Below are positions 7,355 through 18,671 of a DNA stretch of 64,000 bases, piece after piece; the stretch's first letter is position 1; each line of letters starts with the position of its first letter. Made by a program: the position numbers and the translations under genes. Under the pieces are notes generated by a model that saw nothing but the letters and a program-made list of their open reading frames with translations, had not been told where the DNA came from and searched no databases. Source of the stretch: Ruegeria atlantica (GTDB lineage Bacteria > Pseudomonadota > Alphaproteobacteria > Rhodobacterales > Rhodobacteraceae); the NCBI RefSeq assembly GCF_013032005.1, contig NZ_WQBE01000001.1, positions 744,001 to 808,000 of the forward strand. Reading direction: 5' to 3'.

Positions 7355-9019
7355 ATGGGCGACTATTACGATCTGGGTACGCATTCCTGTCCGGTCAGCA
7401 CGACCTCAGCCGAGGCCCAGCTTTGGTTCGATCGGGGGCTGGTTTGGACCTATGGCTATAACCATGACGAGGCCGTTGTCTGTTTCCAACGCGCTGCCGA
7501 GCATGACCCGGATTGCGCTATGGCCCATTGGGGCATCGCTTATGCCGCCGGTCCGAATTACAACCTGCCCTGGGATTTACGCGACGCGCGTGGTCAGCAG
7601 AAAGCGCTCGGGCAAGCCTATGACGCGACACAGCAAGCGGTGGCCCTGTTGGGCACCTGCACCCCCGTTGAACAGGCGCTGATCCACGCCCTGCCCGCCC
7701 GTTACCCTCAGCGCGATCCGATCCCGGATATGAACAGCTGGAACCACGATTTTGCAGATGCCATGCGCGCAGCCTTTGCCGACCAACCCGATCACTTGGA
7801 CCTGCATACAATTTATGTTGAGGCACTGCTGAACCTCACCCCCTGGCAGATGTGGGATCTGAAGACCGGAAAACCTGCCGAAGGTGCCGCCACGCTTGAG
7901 GCGCAGAAGGTCCTTGAGGACGCGATGGCAAATGACCCCGCAGCCATGTCGCACCCGGGTTTGCTGCACCTCTATGTCCACCTGATGGAGATGTCTCCGA
8001 CCCCCGAAAAGGCATTAAAAGCCGGGGATGTTCTGCGCACGCTGGTGCCGGATGCGGGCCATCTGGTGCATATGCCCACCCATATCGATGTGCTGTGCGG
8101 GCACTACCACAACGTCGTTTATTGGAACGAAAAGGCCACCATAGCCGATCTAAAATATTACGAGCGCGAAGGCGCGTTCAATATCTACACTGGCTACCGT
8201 CAGCACAATTACCATTTCGCCATCTACGGGGCGTTGTTCCTGGGCCAGATGGAACCGGCACTACGCGCCAATCAGGGCCTGTGGGACACAACCCCCGAAG
8301 AGATGTTGCGCATCGAAAGCCCACCCATGGCGGATTACTTCGAAAGCTACATGTCCATGGGGCCGCATATCCTGATCCGTTTTGGCCAGTGGGAGGAAGC
8401 CAAGGCACTGAAACTGCCCGCAAACCCCGACCTCTATCGCACGTTGACCGCCACCATCCACTATGCTCGCGCCATCGCCCATGCTGCAACCGGTGACGTC
8501 GCCGAAGCCGAAGCTGAGGAACAACTGTTCCTGTCGGCCAAGGCCTGCGTGCCCGAAACACGCCTGCTACACAACAACCGCGTCGTTGACCTGCTTGAAA
8601 TCGCGCGGGAAATGCTGAGTGGAGAGATTGAGTATCGCAAGGGCAACTACGATATCGCCTACGCCCATCTGCGACGCTCGGTCGAGTTGGATGACACGCT
8701 GCCCTATGACGAACCATGGGGCTGGATGCAGCCAACCCGCCATGCATTAGGGGCGTTGTTATTTGAACAAGGTCACGTAACCGAGGCTGAAGCGGTCTAT
8801 CGCGAAGACCTTGGCTTGGGCGGCACCCTCAGCCGTGCTTCGATCCATCCGGACAATGTTTGGAGCCTCAAAGGTCTGCATGACTGCCTGAAGGCGCGCG
8901 GCGAAAGTGTTGAAATCGCTCAAATCAAACAACGTCTTGATCTGGCGCTGGCACGTGCCGACCGCGCCGTCGGAGCATCCTGTTTCTGCGCCCAAGCCGC
9001 GATGAGGACCGCCGAATGA
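7355..9019 (+). CDS. TPR-repeat protein, TTC38-like
   Basis: A 554-residue soluble protein built from tetratricopeptide repeats. The first repeat (DEAVVCFQRAAEHDPDCAMA, about residues 35-55) is canonical and further degenerate repeats follow, with the last pair near 440-500. The block HLYVHLMEMSPTPEKAL near 205 and its size match the bacterial relatives of tetratricopeptide repeat protein 38, whose job is unknown. ATG at 7355 follows AAAGGGG; the longer frame beginning at 7265 would overlap the preceding small gene. The stop overlaps the next gene by 4 bp, so the two are coupled. Confidence 0.82.
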   Translation: MGDYYDLGTHSCPVSTTSAEAQLWFDRGLVWTYGYNHDEAVVCFQRAAEHDPDCAMAHWGIAYAAGPNYNLPWDLRDARGQQKALGQAYDATQQAVALLGTCTPVEQALIHALPARYPQRDPIPDMNSWNHDFADAMRAAFADQPDHLDLHTIYVEALLNLTPWQMWDLKTGKPAEGAATLEAQKVLEDAMANDPAAMSHPGLLHLYVHLMEMSPTPEKALKAGDVLRTLVPDAGHLVHMPTHIDVLCGHYHNVVYWNEKATIADLKYYEREGAFNIYTGYRQHNYHFAIYGALFLGQMEPALRANQGLWDTTPEEMLRIESPPMADYFESYMSMGPHILIRFGQWEEAKALKLPANPDLYRTLTATIHYARAIAHAATGDVAEAEAEEQLFLSAKACVPETRLLHNNRVVDLLEIAREMLSGEIEYRKGNYDIAYAHLRRSVELDDTLPYDEPWGWMQPTRHALGALLFEQGHVTEAEAVYREDLGLGGTLSRASIHPDNVWSLKGLHDCLKARGESVEIAQIKQRLDLALARADRAVGASCFCAQAAMRTAE

Positions 9020-9690
9020 AATACGCGCTACTGCTGGCTGCCGTGATCTGCGGCCCTGCCGTTGCCGACCGTCAATCTTTTCCGCCGGTCGATCAAGCCG
9101 ACCGTGATCCGTCTCTGGTGACTTTTCGTGAGGCGTTATTGGCTCAAGTGTCCGCTCGGGATATCGACGCGGTGGTCTCGGCGGCTTGCCCCGACATCTA
9201 CCTAAGCCATGGCGGCGACGGCGGCCCCGAGGAATTACGTTCCAATCTGACCCTCGACCCGAAAGCCCTGTCGGAAGAACAGCGTGAAAACGCGGATGCG
9301 TTACGCGCGCAATACTGGTCTGACCTGGAAACCACTTTGTCTCAGCCCGGTTACTTCGACGAAGAAGGCGAGTTCTGGATGCCGCATCAATGGCAGATCA
9401 CCCTGCCCGCCTCGCTGGACCCAGAGTTGGCGTTCTTTGTCAAAGGTTCCGATGTATCTCTACGTCAAAGACCGGATCGCAACTCGTCCATCATAAGCCT
9501 GATCAGCCACGAAATCGCGATTATACGTGACTATCAAGACGGTGCCGAATATCAGCGCGTCCTGCTGACGGACGGCACGCAAGGTTATATGCACGCCGAT
9601 TTTCTTTGGCCCATGACCGGCCACCGTGCCGCGTTCGTCAAGTCAGACGCGGGCGACTGGGAGTTGTGTACTTTTGTCAGCGGCGACTAG
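9016..9690 (+). CDS. Secreted SH3-domain protein
   Basis: A 224-residue protein with a signal peptide (about residues 1-17, cleaved after AVA). A central region of unknown fold is followed by a bacterial SH3-like domain at about 145-205 (SDVSLRQRPDRNSSIISLI, then TQGYMHADFLW). Such domains usually bind peptidoglycan or other envelope partners. It is translationally coupled to the TPR gene. Its last 4 bp overlap the convergent mfd stop. Confidence 0.78.
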   Translation: MKYALLLAAVICGPAVADRQSFPPVDQADRDPSLVTFREALLAQVSARDIDAVVSAACPDIYLSHGGDGGPEELRSNLTLDPKALSEEQRENADALRAQYWSDLETTLSQPGYFDEEGEFWMPHQWQITLPASLDPELAFFVKGSDVSLRQRPDRNSSIISLISHEIAIIRDYQDGAEYQRVLLTDGTQGYMHADFLWPMTGHRAAFVKSDAGDWELCTFVSGD

Positions 9691-12600
9691 ACCTTCGCCT
9701 TTTTCTTCTCTGCCACAACCTTTTCCGCCAGATCGCGGGCAATGGCAAAGGCACCCTTGATCTTGTCGCTGTCCTTTTTCCAGTCGCGGCGCACGACGAT
9801 CTTGTTGTCCTTGACCTTGGCCAGCCCGCGCTGGTTCTGGATGAACTCGACCAACCCCTGAGGCGAGGCAAACTTGTCATTGTGGAACTGGATCGTCGCA
9901 CCCTTTGGTCCGCCGTCCAATTTGGCAATGCCCGCACGTTTGCACATCGCTTTGATACGCACGACCAGCATCAGGGTGTTCACCTCTTTTGGCAACGAAC
10001 CAAAGCGGTCAATCAACTCGGCTGCAAAACCTTCAAGTTCAACCTTGGTCGAAAGCGAGGACAAGCGGCGGTACAGCCCCAGGCGCACATCCAGATCGGG
10101 CACATAATCCTCGGGGATCAGAACCGGGACGCCCAGATTGATCTGCGGGGCCCACTGGTCGTCTGCGTCCGATAGACCCTCCATCTCACCGGCTTTGATT
10201 TTGGCAATCGCCTCTTCCAACATGGATTGGTACAGCTCGTAGCCCACGTCGCGCATCTGGCCCGACTGTTCCTCGCCCAGCAGATTGCCGGCACCGCGAA
10301 TGTCCAGATCCTGCGATGCCAGCGTGAACCCCGCCCCCAGTGTATCAAGAGAGCCTAGAACCCGCAGGCGTTTCTCGGCGGTGGCCGTCAATCGCTGGCG
10401 CGGTTTGGTGGTCAGATAGGCATAGGCGCGGGCCTTTGATCGCCCCACCCGTCCGCGGATCTGGTAAAGCTGCGCCAGACCGAACATATCCGCGCGATGC
10501 ACGACCATTGTGTTGGCCGTCGGAATATCCAGCCCACTTTCCACAATCGTCGTTGCCAACAGCACATCATACTTCCCGTCATAGAAGGCATTCATGCGGT
10601 CATCGAGTTCGCCCGCCGCCATTTGCCCATGCGCGACAACGTAAGTCAGTTCCGGTAGTTGCTCCTTCAGGAATTCCTCAATCTCGGGCAGGTCCGAAAT
10701 ACGCGGGACCACATAAAAACTTTGCCCGCCGCGATAATGTTCGCGCAGCAGCGCCTCGCGCACCGTGACCGCATCGAATTCGCTGACATAGGTGCGGATG
10801 GCCAGACGGTCGATGGGCGGCGTGCCGATGATTGACAGATCACGCACACCTGTCAGCGACAATTGCAGCGTCCGCGGTATCGGCGTCGCGGTCAGGGTCA
10901 GCACGTGAATGTCCGAGCGCAGTTGTTTGAGGCGCTCTTTGTGACCCACCCCGAAATGCTGTTCCTCATCGATGATCAGCAGCCCGAGGTTGTTGAACCG
11001 AATCCCCTTGGCCAGCAGCGCATGGGTGCCGACCACGATGTCCACTGTGCCTCGCGCCAACCCATCGCGGGTTTGTTGCGCCTCTTTCGCCGAGACAAAA
11101 CGCGACAGCTGCCGAACCTCAAGCGGGAATCCCCGGAATCGTTCCTTGAACGATGCCGCGTGCTGTCGGGCCAGCAGCGTCGTAGGGGCCACAACGGCCA
11201 CCTGCACGCCCGACATCGCGGCGACAAAGGCAGCACGCATGGCGACCTCGGTCTTGCCAAAGCCGACATCGCCGCAAATCAGACGATCCATTGGCGCGCC
11301 CGAGTGCATGTCTTCCATCACATCGGAAATCGCGCGCAGCTGATCATCAGTTTCCTGATACGGAAAACGCGCGCTGAACTCCTCCCACGCATGGGGCGGC
11401 GGGTCCATCACCGGAGCTTTACGCAGCGCCCGCTCAGCAGCGATGCGGATCAGCTTGTCCGCCATCTCGCGAATGCGCTCTTTCAGCTTGGCCTTTTTGG
11501 CCTGCCATGCACCGCCGCCCAGACGATCCAGAAGACCTTCGTCGTGCCCGTATTTCGACAGCAGCTCGATGTTTTCGACCGGCAGGTACAGCTTGGACTG
11601 TTCGGCATATTCCAACAAAAGGCATTCATGGGCTGCGCCCGCCGCCGTCACGACCTCCATCCCCATGTAGCGGCCAATCCCGTGGTCCACATGCACCACA
11701 AGATCGCCGGGTGATAGCGATTGGGTTTCGGTTAGGAAGTTCTCGGCCTTTCGACGTTTCTTGGGTTGGCGGATCAGGCGGTCGCCCAGAACATCTTGTT
11801 CAGCGATCACCGTCAGATCCGACGTTTCGAACCCATGCTCCAACGCCCAAACGGCCAGGTGCAGCCCGCGTTTACCGACGCGAGTGCCGTCGGAAACGGG
11901 GATTGCCTCAGCCAGACCTTCGTCTTCGATCAATCCGGTCAGGCGTTCACGCGCACCCTCGGAATAAGACGCGATCAGGACCGGCCCTTTGTCCATCTTG
12001 TCTGTGATATGACTGGCCAGCGCGCCAAAAAGGCTGATGCTTTCCTGCTGTCGTTCGGGTGCAAAATTCCGCCCGATCCGTCCACCAGCGTCGATCACGC
12101 CGGGGCCGCTGGCCTGCGGCAACGGACTGAATTGCAAAACGCGCCGATCACCCACCGCCTGCTCCCATGCAGCATCGTCTAGATACAACAATCCGGGCGG
12201 CGTAGGTTTATAAACCGTGTCCATGCGCGAGCGGTTTTCCAGTGCCAACCGCCGAGTTTCGTACTGATCCTCAATCGATTCCCACCGGGCCAAGCGCGTG
12301 GGCGTGACCTGATCGTCCAACGAGATCGCGGCACCAGGCAGATAGTCGAACAGCGTTTCAAGCTTTTCGTGAAAAAACGGCAACCAGTGTTCCACGCCTT
12401 GATGCTTGCGGCCAGCGCTGACCGCCTCGTACAGCGGATCATCGGTGCCCGCCGCGCCGAATTCGATGCGATAGTTCTGGCGGAATCGTGTGATGGCGGC
12501 GTCATCCAGAATGACCTCGGACACCGGGGCCAGTTCAACCACGTCCAGCTTTTCGGTCGTGCGCTGCGACACTGGGTCAAACCGGCGCGCACCGTCCAGC

Positions 12601-13142
12601 ACATCACCGAACAGGTCCAGCCGAACCGGGCCGGATTCGCCCGGAGGGAAGATGTCGATAATGCCGCCGCGGATCGCGTAGTCTCCGGGCTCCATAACCG
12701 TCGGGCTTTGCGTGAAACCCATGCGCACCAAAAAGTTCCGCAATGCTGTTTCGTCGACACGGTGGTTGACCCGGGCAGTAAACGCGGCCTCGCGCAGCAC
12801 ATCGCGCGCTGGCACTCGTTGGGTCGCGGCGTTTAGCGTGGTCAACAACACAAACCGTTCGGGCATCTGATGCACCAGCGCGGCCAGTGTTGCGACCCGC
12901 GCCGCAGCGATATCCGCGTTCGGCGACACCCGGTCATACGGAAGGCAATCCCAGCCGGGGAAGACGAACACCGGCATGTCCGGGGCGAAAAAGGCAAGTG
13001 CTGCCCGCATTGCCTCCATCCGCTTGTCATCGCGCGCGACGTGGCAAACCGGCCCGGCGGATCGCGTGATCTCGTTCAGGACAAGTTGTGCGTCAAACCC
13101 CTCAGGGGCGCCGCCGACTGTTACGTGGTTCGGAGCCGTCAT
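9687..13142 (-). CDS. mfd: Transcription-repair coupling factor Mfd
   Basis: An 1151-residue DNA translocase that removes RNA polymerase stalled at lesions and recruits UvrA. In order: UvrB-like N-terminal modules (to about 340), a CarD-like RNA polymerase-interaction domain (GDLVVHVDHGIGRYMGME, about 490), an SF2 helicase core with Walker A GDVGFGKTEVA (about 635), DEEQ box (about 735), TATPIPRTL and the QIRGRVGRSKA motif VI (about 915), and a C-terminal autoinhibitory domain. Length and motif set are normal. It is a single gene facing the SH3-protein gene, with a 20-bp gap to the next leftward gene upstream. Confidence 0.98.
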   Translation of the reverse strand: MTAPNHVTVGGAPEGFDAQLVLNEITRSAGPVCHVARDDKRMEAMRAALAFFAPDMPVFVFPGWDCLPYDRVSPNADIAAARVATLAALVHQMPERFVLLTTLNAATQRVPARDVLREAAFTARVNHRVDETALRNFLVRMGFTQSPTVMEPGDYAIRGGIIDIFPPGESGPVRLDLFGDVLDGARRFDPVSQRTTEKLDVVELAPVSEVILDDAAITRFRQNYRIEFGAAGTDDPLYEAVSAGRKHQGVEHWLPFFHEKLETLFDYLPGAAISLDDQVTPTRLARWESIEDQYETRRLALENRSRMDTVYKPTPPGLLYLDDAAWEQAVGDRRVLQFSPLPQASGPGVIDAGGRIGRNFAPERQQESISLFGALASHITDKMDKGPVLIASYSEGARERLTGLIEDEGLAEAIPVSDGTRVGKRGLHLAVWALEHGFETSDLTVIAEQDVLGDRLIRQPKKRRKAENFLTETQSLSPGDLVVHVDHGIGRYMGMEVVTAAGAAHECLLLEYAEQSKLYLPVENIELLSKYGHDEGLLDRLGGGAWQAKKAKLKERIREMADKLIRIAAERALRKAPVMDPPPHAWEEFSARFPYQETDDQLRAISDVMEDMHSGAPMDRLICGDVGFGKTEVAMRAAFVAAMSGVQVAVVAPTTLLARQHAASFKERFRGFPLEVRQLSRFVSAKEAQQTRDGLARGTVDIVVGTHALLAKGIRFNNLGLLIIDEEQHFGVGHKERLKQLRSDIHVLTLTATPIPRTLQLSLTGVRDLSIIGTPPIDRLAIRTYVSEFDAVTVREALLREHYRGGQSFYVVPRISDLPEIEEFLKEQLPELTYVVAHGQMAAGELDDRMNAFYDGKYDVLLATTIVESGLDIPTANTMVVHRADMFGLAQLYQIRGRVGRSKARAYAYLTTKPRQRLTATAEKRLRVLGSLDTLGAGFTLASQDLDIRGAGNLLGEEQSGQMRDVGYELYQSMLEEAIAKIKAGEMEGLSDADDQWAPQINLGVPVLIPEDYVPDLDVRLGLYRRLSSLSTKVELEGFAAELIDRFGSLPKEVNTLMLVVRIKAMCKRAGIAKLDGGPKGATIQFHNDKFASPQGLVEFIQNQRGLAKVKDNKIVVRRDWKKDSDKIKGAFAIARDLAEKVVAEKKKAKV

Positions 13143-13163
13143 TCCCTCGCCTTTCCGAATTTC

Positions 13164-14807
<1,644 letters not shown>

Positions 14808-14830
14808 TGCCCCCAATTGTCGCAATTTTT

Positions 14831-14887
14831 CGCCGATTGTGATCCGCTGTCACTCAGCTTTCCCGTGACACGCGACGGCAATCGGCG
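14831..14887. repeat. Nested inverted repeat upstream of the SYLF gene
   Basis: CGCCGATTG (14831-14839) pairs perfectly with CAATCGGCG (14879-14887). Inside it GTCAC (14849-14853) pairs with GTGAC (14865-14869). The structure lies between hemB and the SYLF gene. It has no T-run on either side, so it is not a standard terminator. It could be a structured 5' leader or a protein-binding site. Confidence 0.45.
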
Positions 14888-14950
14888 TATTCTTGCACAT
14901 AAGATCGGGAACACCCGACATATCAGGCAGTCATACAGAGAAAAAAAGAC

Positions 14951-15526
14951 ATGAGCAGTTCCAATGCACCCCAACTAAGCCGTCGTGGCTTTGCCTTTGG
15001 CATGGCCGGTTTGACGGTAACCGCAGCTTGCGGCAACGGTGTCGGCAATTCCAACGCCGCCACCATCGATGCCCGCGTCGATGCCACACTGACCGAAATG
15101 TATGCGAAATATCCCAACACGGTTGAGATCGCAAACAAAGCCAACGGCATGTTGATCATGCCCCTGATCACCGACGCCGGATTAATCTTCTTTGGTGGCG
15201 CCTACGGCCAAGGCGCTTTGCGCATTCAGGGCGCAACGGTTGATTACTATTCTGCAATTTCCGGAACTGCCGGCCTGCAAATCGGCGCGCAACAATATGC
15301 ACATGTCCTGTTCTTCATGACCCAGGACGCACTGAACGATTTCCGCCGTTCCAGCGGATGGACTGCCGGTGCCGATATTGGCTATGTGGTTGATGCAACT
15401 GGAAACTCCCTGTCCACTGACACAACGACTCTGCGTTCGCCTGTGCTGGCGGTGGTATTCGGCCAAGCCGGTTTGAAATTCGGCGCCACTGTCGAAGGCA
15501 CCAAATACACGCGGATCATTCCTTAA
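14951..15526 (+). CDS. Tat-exported SYLF-domain (Ysc84-like) protein
   Basis: A 191-residue protein. The N-terminus has a twin-arginine signal (SRRGFAFG at residues 10-17, followed by a hydrophobic stretch) ending at a cysteine, TAAC at 25-28, so it may be a Tat-exported lipoprotein. The body (about 55-190) is a SYLF domain, known from Ysc84/SH3YL1 and from bacterial lipid-binding proteins, with GLIFFGGAYGQGAL and the C-terminal GLKFGATVEG. It probably binds phospholipids at the periplasmic face. Tat translocase genes lie in the same window at 50.9-52.5 kb. A terminator follows. Confidence 0.82.
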   Translation: MSSSNAPQLSRRGFAFGMAGLTVTAACGNGVGNSNAATIDARVDATLTEMYAKYPNTVEIANKANGMLIMPLITDAGLIFFGGAYGQGALRIQGATVDYYSAISGTAGLQIGAQQYAHVLFFMTQDALNDFRRSSGWTAGADIGYVVDATGNSLSTDTTTLRSPVLAVVFGQAGLKFGATVEGTKYTRIIP

Positions 15527-15556
15527 ACATCGGACTACCACTCCCCCCTCATTAGT

Positions 15557-15591
15557 CCCCGCCACAGGTTCCCAGCTGCGGCGGGGTTTTT
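15557..15591 (+). terminator. Intrinsic terminator after the SYLF gene
   Basis: CCCCGCC (15557-15563) pairs with GGCGGGG (15580-15586) and is followed by five T. It lies 31 bp after the SYLF stop codon. Confidence 0.75.
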
Positions 15592-15701
15592 CATTTATAG
15601 CGCTGTAAACACGAATATTCCCGGGCTGTTCCTCTTTCGGTCGATCCAGCCATCATCTAGTCTGACCTCAATCGGAATAGGATCAGGATTGTAGGCCGCA
15701 G

Positions 15702-18164
15702 ATGGGATTTGTTTTTCGCTGGCTCGTACGCATTACAACGGGTCTGGTCCTGCTGGCTTTGGCCGCTGTGGCATTGGTGTATTTCCTGGCGAGCCAGTCC
15801 CTGCCGGATTACGATCAAACGGTCGAGGTTCGGGGGCTGAACGCCCCGGTCGAGATCATCCGCGATACCGCCAATGTCCCTCATGTCCTGGCCGAAAATG
15901 ACCCGGATGTGTTCTTCGGTCTGGGCTATGCCCATGCGCAGGACCGTCTGTGGCAGATGACGGTCATGCGCCGTACCGCCCAGGGGCGCCTGTCGGAAAT
16001 TTTCGGCGCGCGTACCGTCCACGTCGACAAGCTGCTGCGCCGACTGGACCTTTACGGTCTGGCCCACCGCTCGGTCGAGGCCCAGGACGATTACACCAAA
16101 GCCGCCTTGCGCGCCTATGCCGCCGGGGTGAACGCGCGGCTGGATGAGATCAACGAAGCCGCCCTTGGCCGTGGTGCGCCCGAGATGTTTTTGTTCAACG
16201 CGCCCGTTTCGCCCTGGCAACCGGGCGATAGCATTGCGGTGATCAAGCTGATGGGTCTGCAACTGTCGGGCCATCTTGAGGACGAAGTGCTGCGTGCCCG
16301 TACTTCATTAATGCTGAACGATCCGGCGCGGTTGACTGATATCCTGCCGAATGTGCCGGGGGCCGGTATTGCTGCCCTGCCAGAATATGCCGCTTTGTTT
16401 CCAGGGCTGCCCCGTTACGCCCGCGGCACGCCTATGCCCGACACGCCGCTGTCGCCTTTTCCGAAACGAGGATTGGCCGGAGCGTCCAATGCCTGGACCG
16501 CCGCGCCCTCACGCTCGGCCAGTGGGGGAACGTTGTTGGCCAATGACCCGCATCTAGGGTTCACTGCCCCCGGTGTCTGGTATCTGGCGCGGCTGGAGTT
16601 GGCCAAAGGTGGCGTGATTGGTGCAACTATTCCCGGTGTTCCTGCCATCATGACCGGGCGCAGCGATCGTTTGGGCTGGGGTCTGACGTCGTCCTACCTG
16701 GACGATCAGGACGTACATATCGAGCAGTTAAACCCCGACAACACCGAGGAATATCTGTCGCCGGATGGCTTCAAAAAGTTCCGCACCCGCCCCTCGATTA
16801 TCGAGATCAAGGACGAGACCCCCATCACCCTAACCCTGCGTTGGACGGAAAATGGCCCGGTCCTGCCTGGAAGTCACTACAATCTGGAAACGATCACGCC
16901 TCCGGGTCATGTCGCCTCGTTGTCTTGGACGGCGCTCAGCCCGCGCGACACGTCGATGACGGCGTCTATGTCCCTGATGAATGCCGACACTGTTCGCGAG
17001 GCCATTGATGTGGGCGAGCTGTTCATTTCGCCCTCGCAAAACCTGTCGCTGGTCGACAAGGACACGATCGGTCTGAAATTGATTGGCGCAATGCCCAAAC
17101 GCGACCTGCGCAACCAAAGCCGTGGCCGCATCCCAACACCCGGTTGGCTGGCCGAAAACCTCTGGCAAGGTCGCCTGCCCTATGCCGACAATCCCGAATT
17201 CGTGGCCCCCGCAGGTGGTATTCTGGGCAACACAAACAACAAGATCATCGACCGCCCCTTCCCCTTGCATGTCTCGTATGAATGGGGCGACACCCAGCGC
17301 GTTCATCGCTGGGAACGCCTGATGCAATCGCGCGAGGTTCACACGCGCGACAGCTTTATCGAGGCGCAACTGGATACCGTCAGCTTTACTGCCCGCTCAT
17401 TGCTGCCGCTGATCGGCGCGGATCTTTGGTTTACCGGCGCATCCGCCCCCGAAGGCACCCCGGAACGTCAGCGCCAGATCGCCCTGTCCCTGCTGGCCGA
17501 ATGGAATGGTGAGATGAACGAGCACCTGCCCGAACCGCTGATCTATGCCGCGTGGCTAAGGGCGCTGCAAATACGTCTGATCTCGGACGAGCTGGGCCCA
17601 CTGGCCGCCGAATACAAACATGTCGAGCCGCTGTTCATCGAGCGTGTCTATCGCAATATCGATGGCGCGTCGGTCTGGTGTGACGTCCGTCAAAGCGCGC
17701 CCTCTGAGACCTGCACCGACATGGCGCGGCTGGCGCTGGACGATGCGCTGATCTGGATCGCCGAAAACTATGGAACCGCACTGCAATCCCTGCGCTGGGG
17801 CGATGCGCATCAGGCAACACACGATCACCCGGTACTGGGCTCGGTTCCGGTTTTGCGGTTCTTCGTCAATATCCGGCAATCTACCAGCGGCGGCGACAAC
17901 ACCCTGCTACGCGGGCGTACCTCGGGCGAGGGCAAGGACCCGTTTCAGAACGTACATGGAGCAGGTTATCGCGGTGTTTATGACTTTGCGGACCCGGACA
18001 GCTCGGTGTTTATTACGGCAACCGGCCAGTCGGGCCATTTCCTGTCGCGCTATTATGATGATCAGGCTCAGCTATGGCGGCGAGGCGAGTATATCCCGAT
18101 GTCACTGGACCTGGATTTGGCGCGCGCTGCGGCGGTCGGAGTGACCAACCTGATCCCGCGCTGA
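15702..18164 (+). CDS. Penicillin-acylase-family Ntn hydrolase, membrane-anchored
   Basis: An 820-residue member of the penicillin G acylase / N-acyl-homoserine-lactone acylase family. An N-terminal hydrophobic helix (about residues 7-29) with basic residues before it works as an anchor rather than a classical cleaved signal. The alpha-chain region (about 45-240) includes VPHVLAEN and GYAHAQDRLWQM. The predicted self-cleavage site is GASNAW, with the catalytic serine at residue 262. GGTLLANDPHLGF and the family signature NGPVLP follow. It should cleave amide bonds of N-acylated compounds in the periplasm. Substrate (beta-lactam side chains, acyl-homoserine lactones or others) cannot be read. 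Confidence 0.9.
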   Translation: MGFVFRWLVRITTGLVLLALAAVALVYFLASQSLPDYDQTVEVRGLNAPVEIIRDTANVPHVLAENDPDVFFGLGYAHAQDRLWQMTVMRRTAQGRLSEIFGARTVHVDKLLRRLDLYGLAHRSVEAQDDYTKAALRAYAAGVNARLDEINEAALGRGAPEMFLFNAPVSPWQPGDSIAVIKLMGLQLSGHLEDEVLRARTSLMLNDPARLTDILPNVPGAGIAALPEYAALFPGLPRYARGTPMPDTPLSPFPKRGLAGASNAWTAAPSRSASGGTLLANDPHLGFTAPGVWYLARLELAKGGVIGATIPGVPAIMTGRSDRLGWGLTSSYLDDQDVHIEQLNPDNTEEYLSPDGFKKFRTRPSIIEIKDETPITLTLRWTENGPVLPGSHYNLETITPPGHVASLSWTALSPRDTSMTASMSLMNADTVREAIDVGELFISPSQNLSLVDKDTIGLKLIGAMPKRDLRNQSRGRIPTPGWLAENLWQGRLPYADNPEFVAPAGGILGNTNNKIIDRPFPLHVSYEWGDTQRVHRWERLMQSREVHTRDSFIEAQLDTVSFTARSLLPLIGADLWFTGASAPEGTPERQRQIALSLLAEWNGEMNEHLPEPLIYAAWLRALQIRLISDELGPLAAEYKHVEPLFIERVYRNIDGASVWCDVRQSAPSETCTDMARLALDDALIWIAENYGTALQSLRWGDAHQATHDHPVLGSVPVLRFFVNIRQSTSGGDNTLLRGRTSGEGKDPFQNVHGAGYRGVYDFADPDSSVFITATGQSGHFLSRYYDDQAQLWRRGEYIPMSLDLDLARAAAVGVTNLIPR

Positions 18165-18272
18165 ATTCCGCTGTTTCGGCAAGACCTTGCCCCCTGCTAC
18201 CCGCCCCCGTGGACGCCGAGTGCCGTTTTCGCATACGATCTGTCAGCGGATTATGTGGGACCGGGGGCACAA

Positions 18273-18668
18273 ATGGCGAGTATTCGGGATAGGCTGAACA
18301 ACCTTGCGCGCGACTATGCAATCGCCTGGAGTTCGGGTGATCATAATGCGGTCGCCAGCTTTTTTGCCGCCGACGGGCAGATATCCATGAACCGGGCTGA
18401 ACCGCTGAAAGGCCGCGCCGCGATCGCCGAAATGGCCCGTGGATTTCAATCAGACTTTCCTGATCTTGAGCTACGCTGCGATATGATGCGATGGGCTGGG
18501 CCCCACGCTATCTTTGTTTGGACCTTCGAAGGCCACCATACCAAAACCGGCAATCTCGTCGTCACACGGGGCTGGGAAGAATGGGACCTGACCGAAGACC
18601 ACAAAGTTCTATCCTCGCAAGGCTGGTTCGACGTCGAGGATATGCAGCGTCAGATTGATGGGGGTTGA
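18273..18668 (+). CDS. SnoaL/NTF2-like domain protein
   Basis: A 131-residue single-domain protein of the NTF2-like cone fold. The typical pattern starts with DYAIAWSSGDHNAVASFFAA (about 12-31), then GRAAIAEMARGF, and ends with WEEWDLTEDHKVLSSQGWFD. Such proteins serve as small isomerases, hydratases or ligand-binding proteins; no specific role is visible. ATG at 18273 follows a G-rich site; a GTG at 18255 is an alternative. The stop lies 3 bp from the convergent hflX stop. Confidence 0.75.
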   Translation: MASIRDRLNNLARDYAIAWSSGDHNAVASFFAADGQISMNRAEPLKGRAAIAEMARGFQSDFPDLELRCDMMRWAGPHAIFVWTFEGHHTKTGNLVVTRGWEEWDLTEDHKVLSSQGWFDVEDMQRQIDGG

Positions 18669-18671
18669 TTG

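Noticed and set aside
10863..11714. Plus-strand frame of 283 codons inside mfd
   Set aside because: Antisense shadow of a conserved gene; the residues are His/Arg/Gln-rich without domain features.
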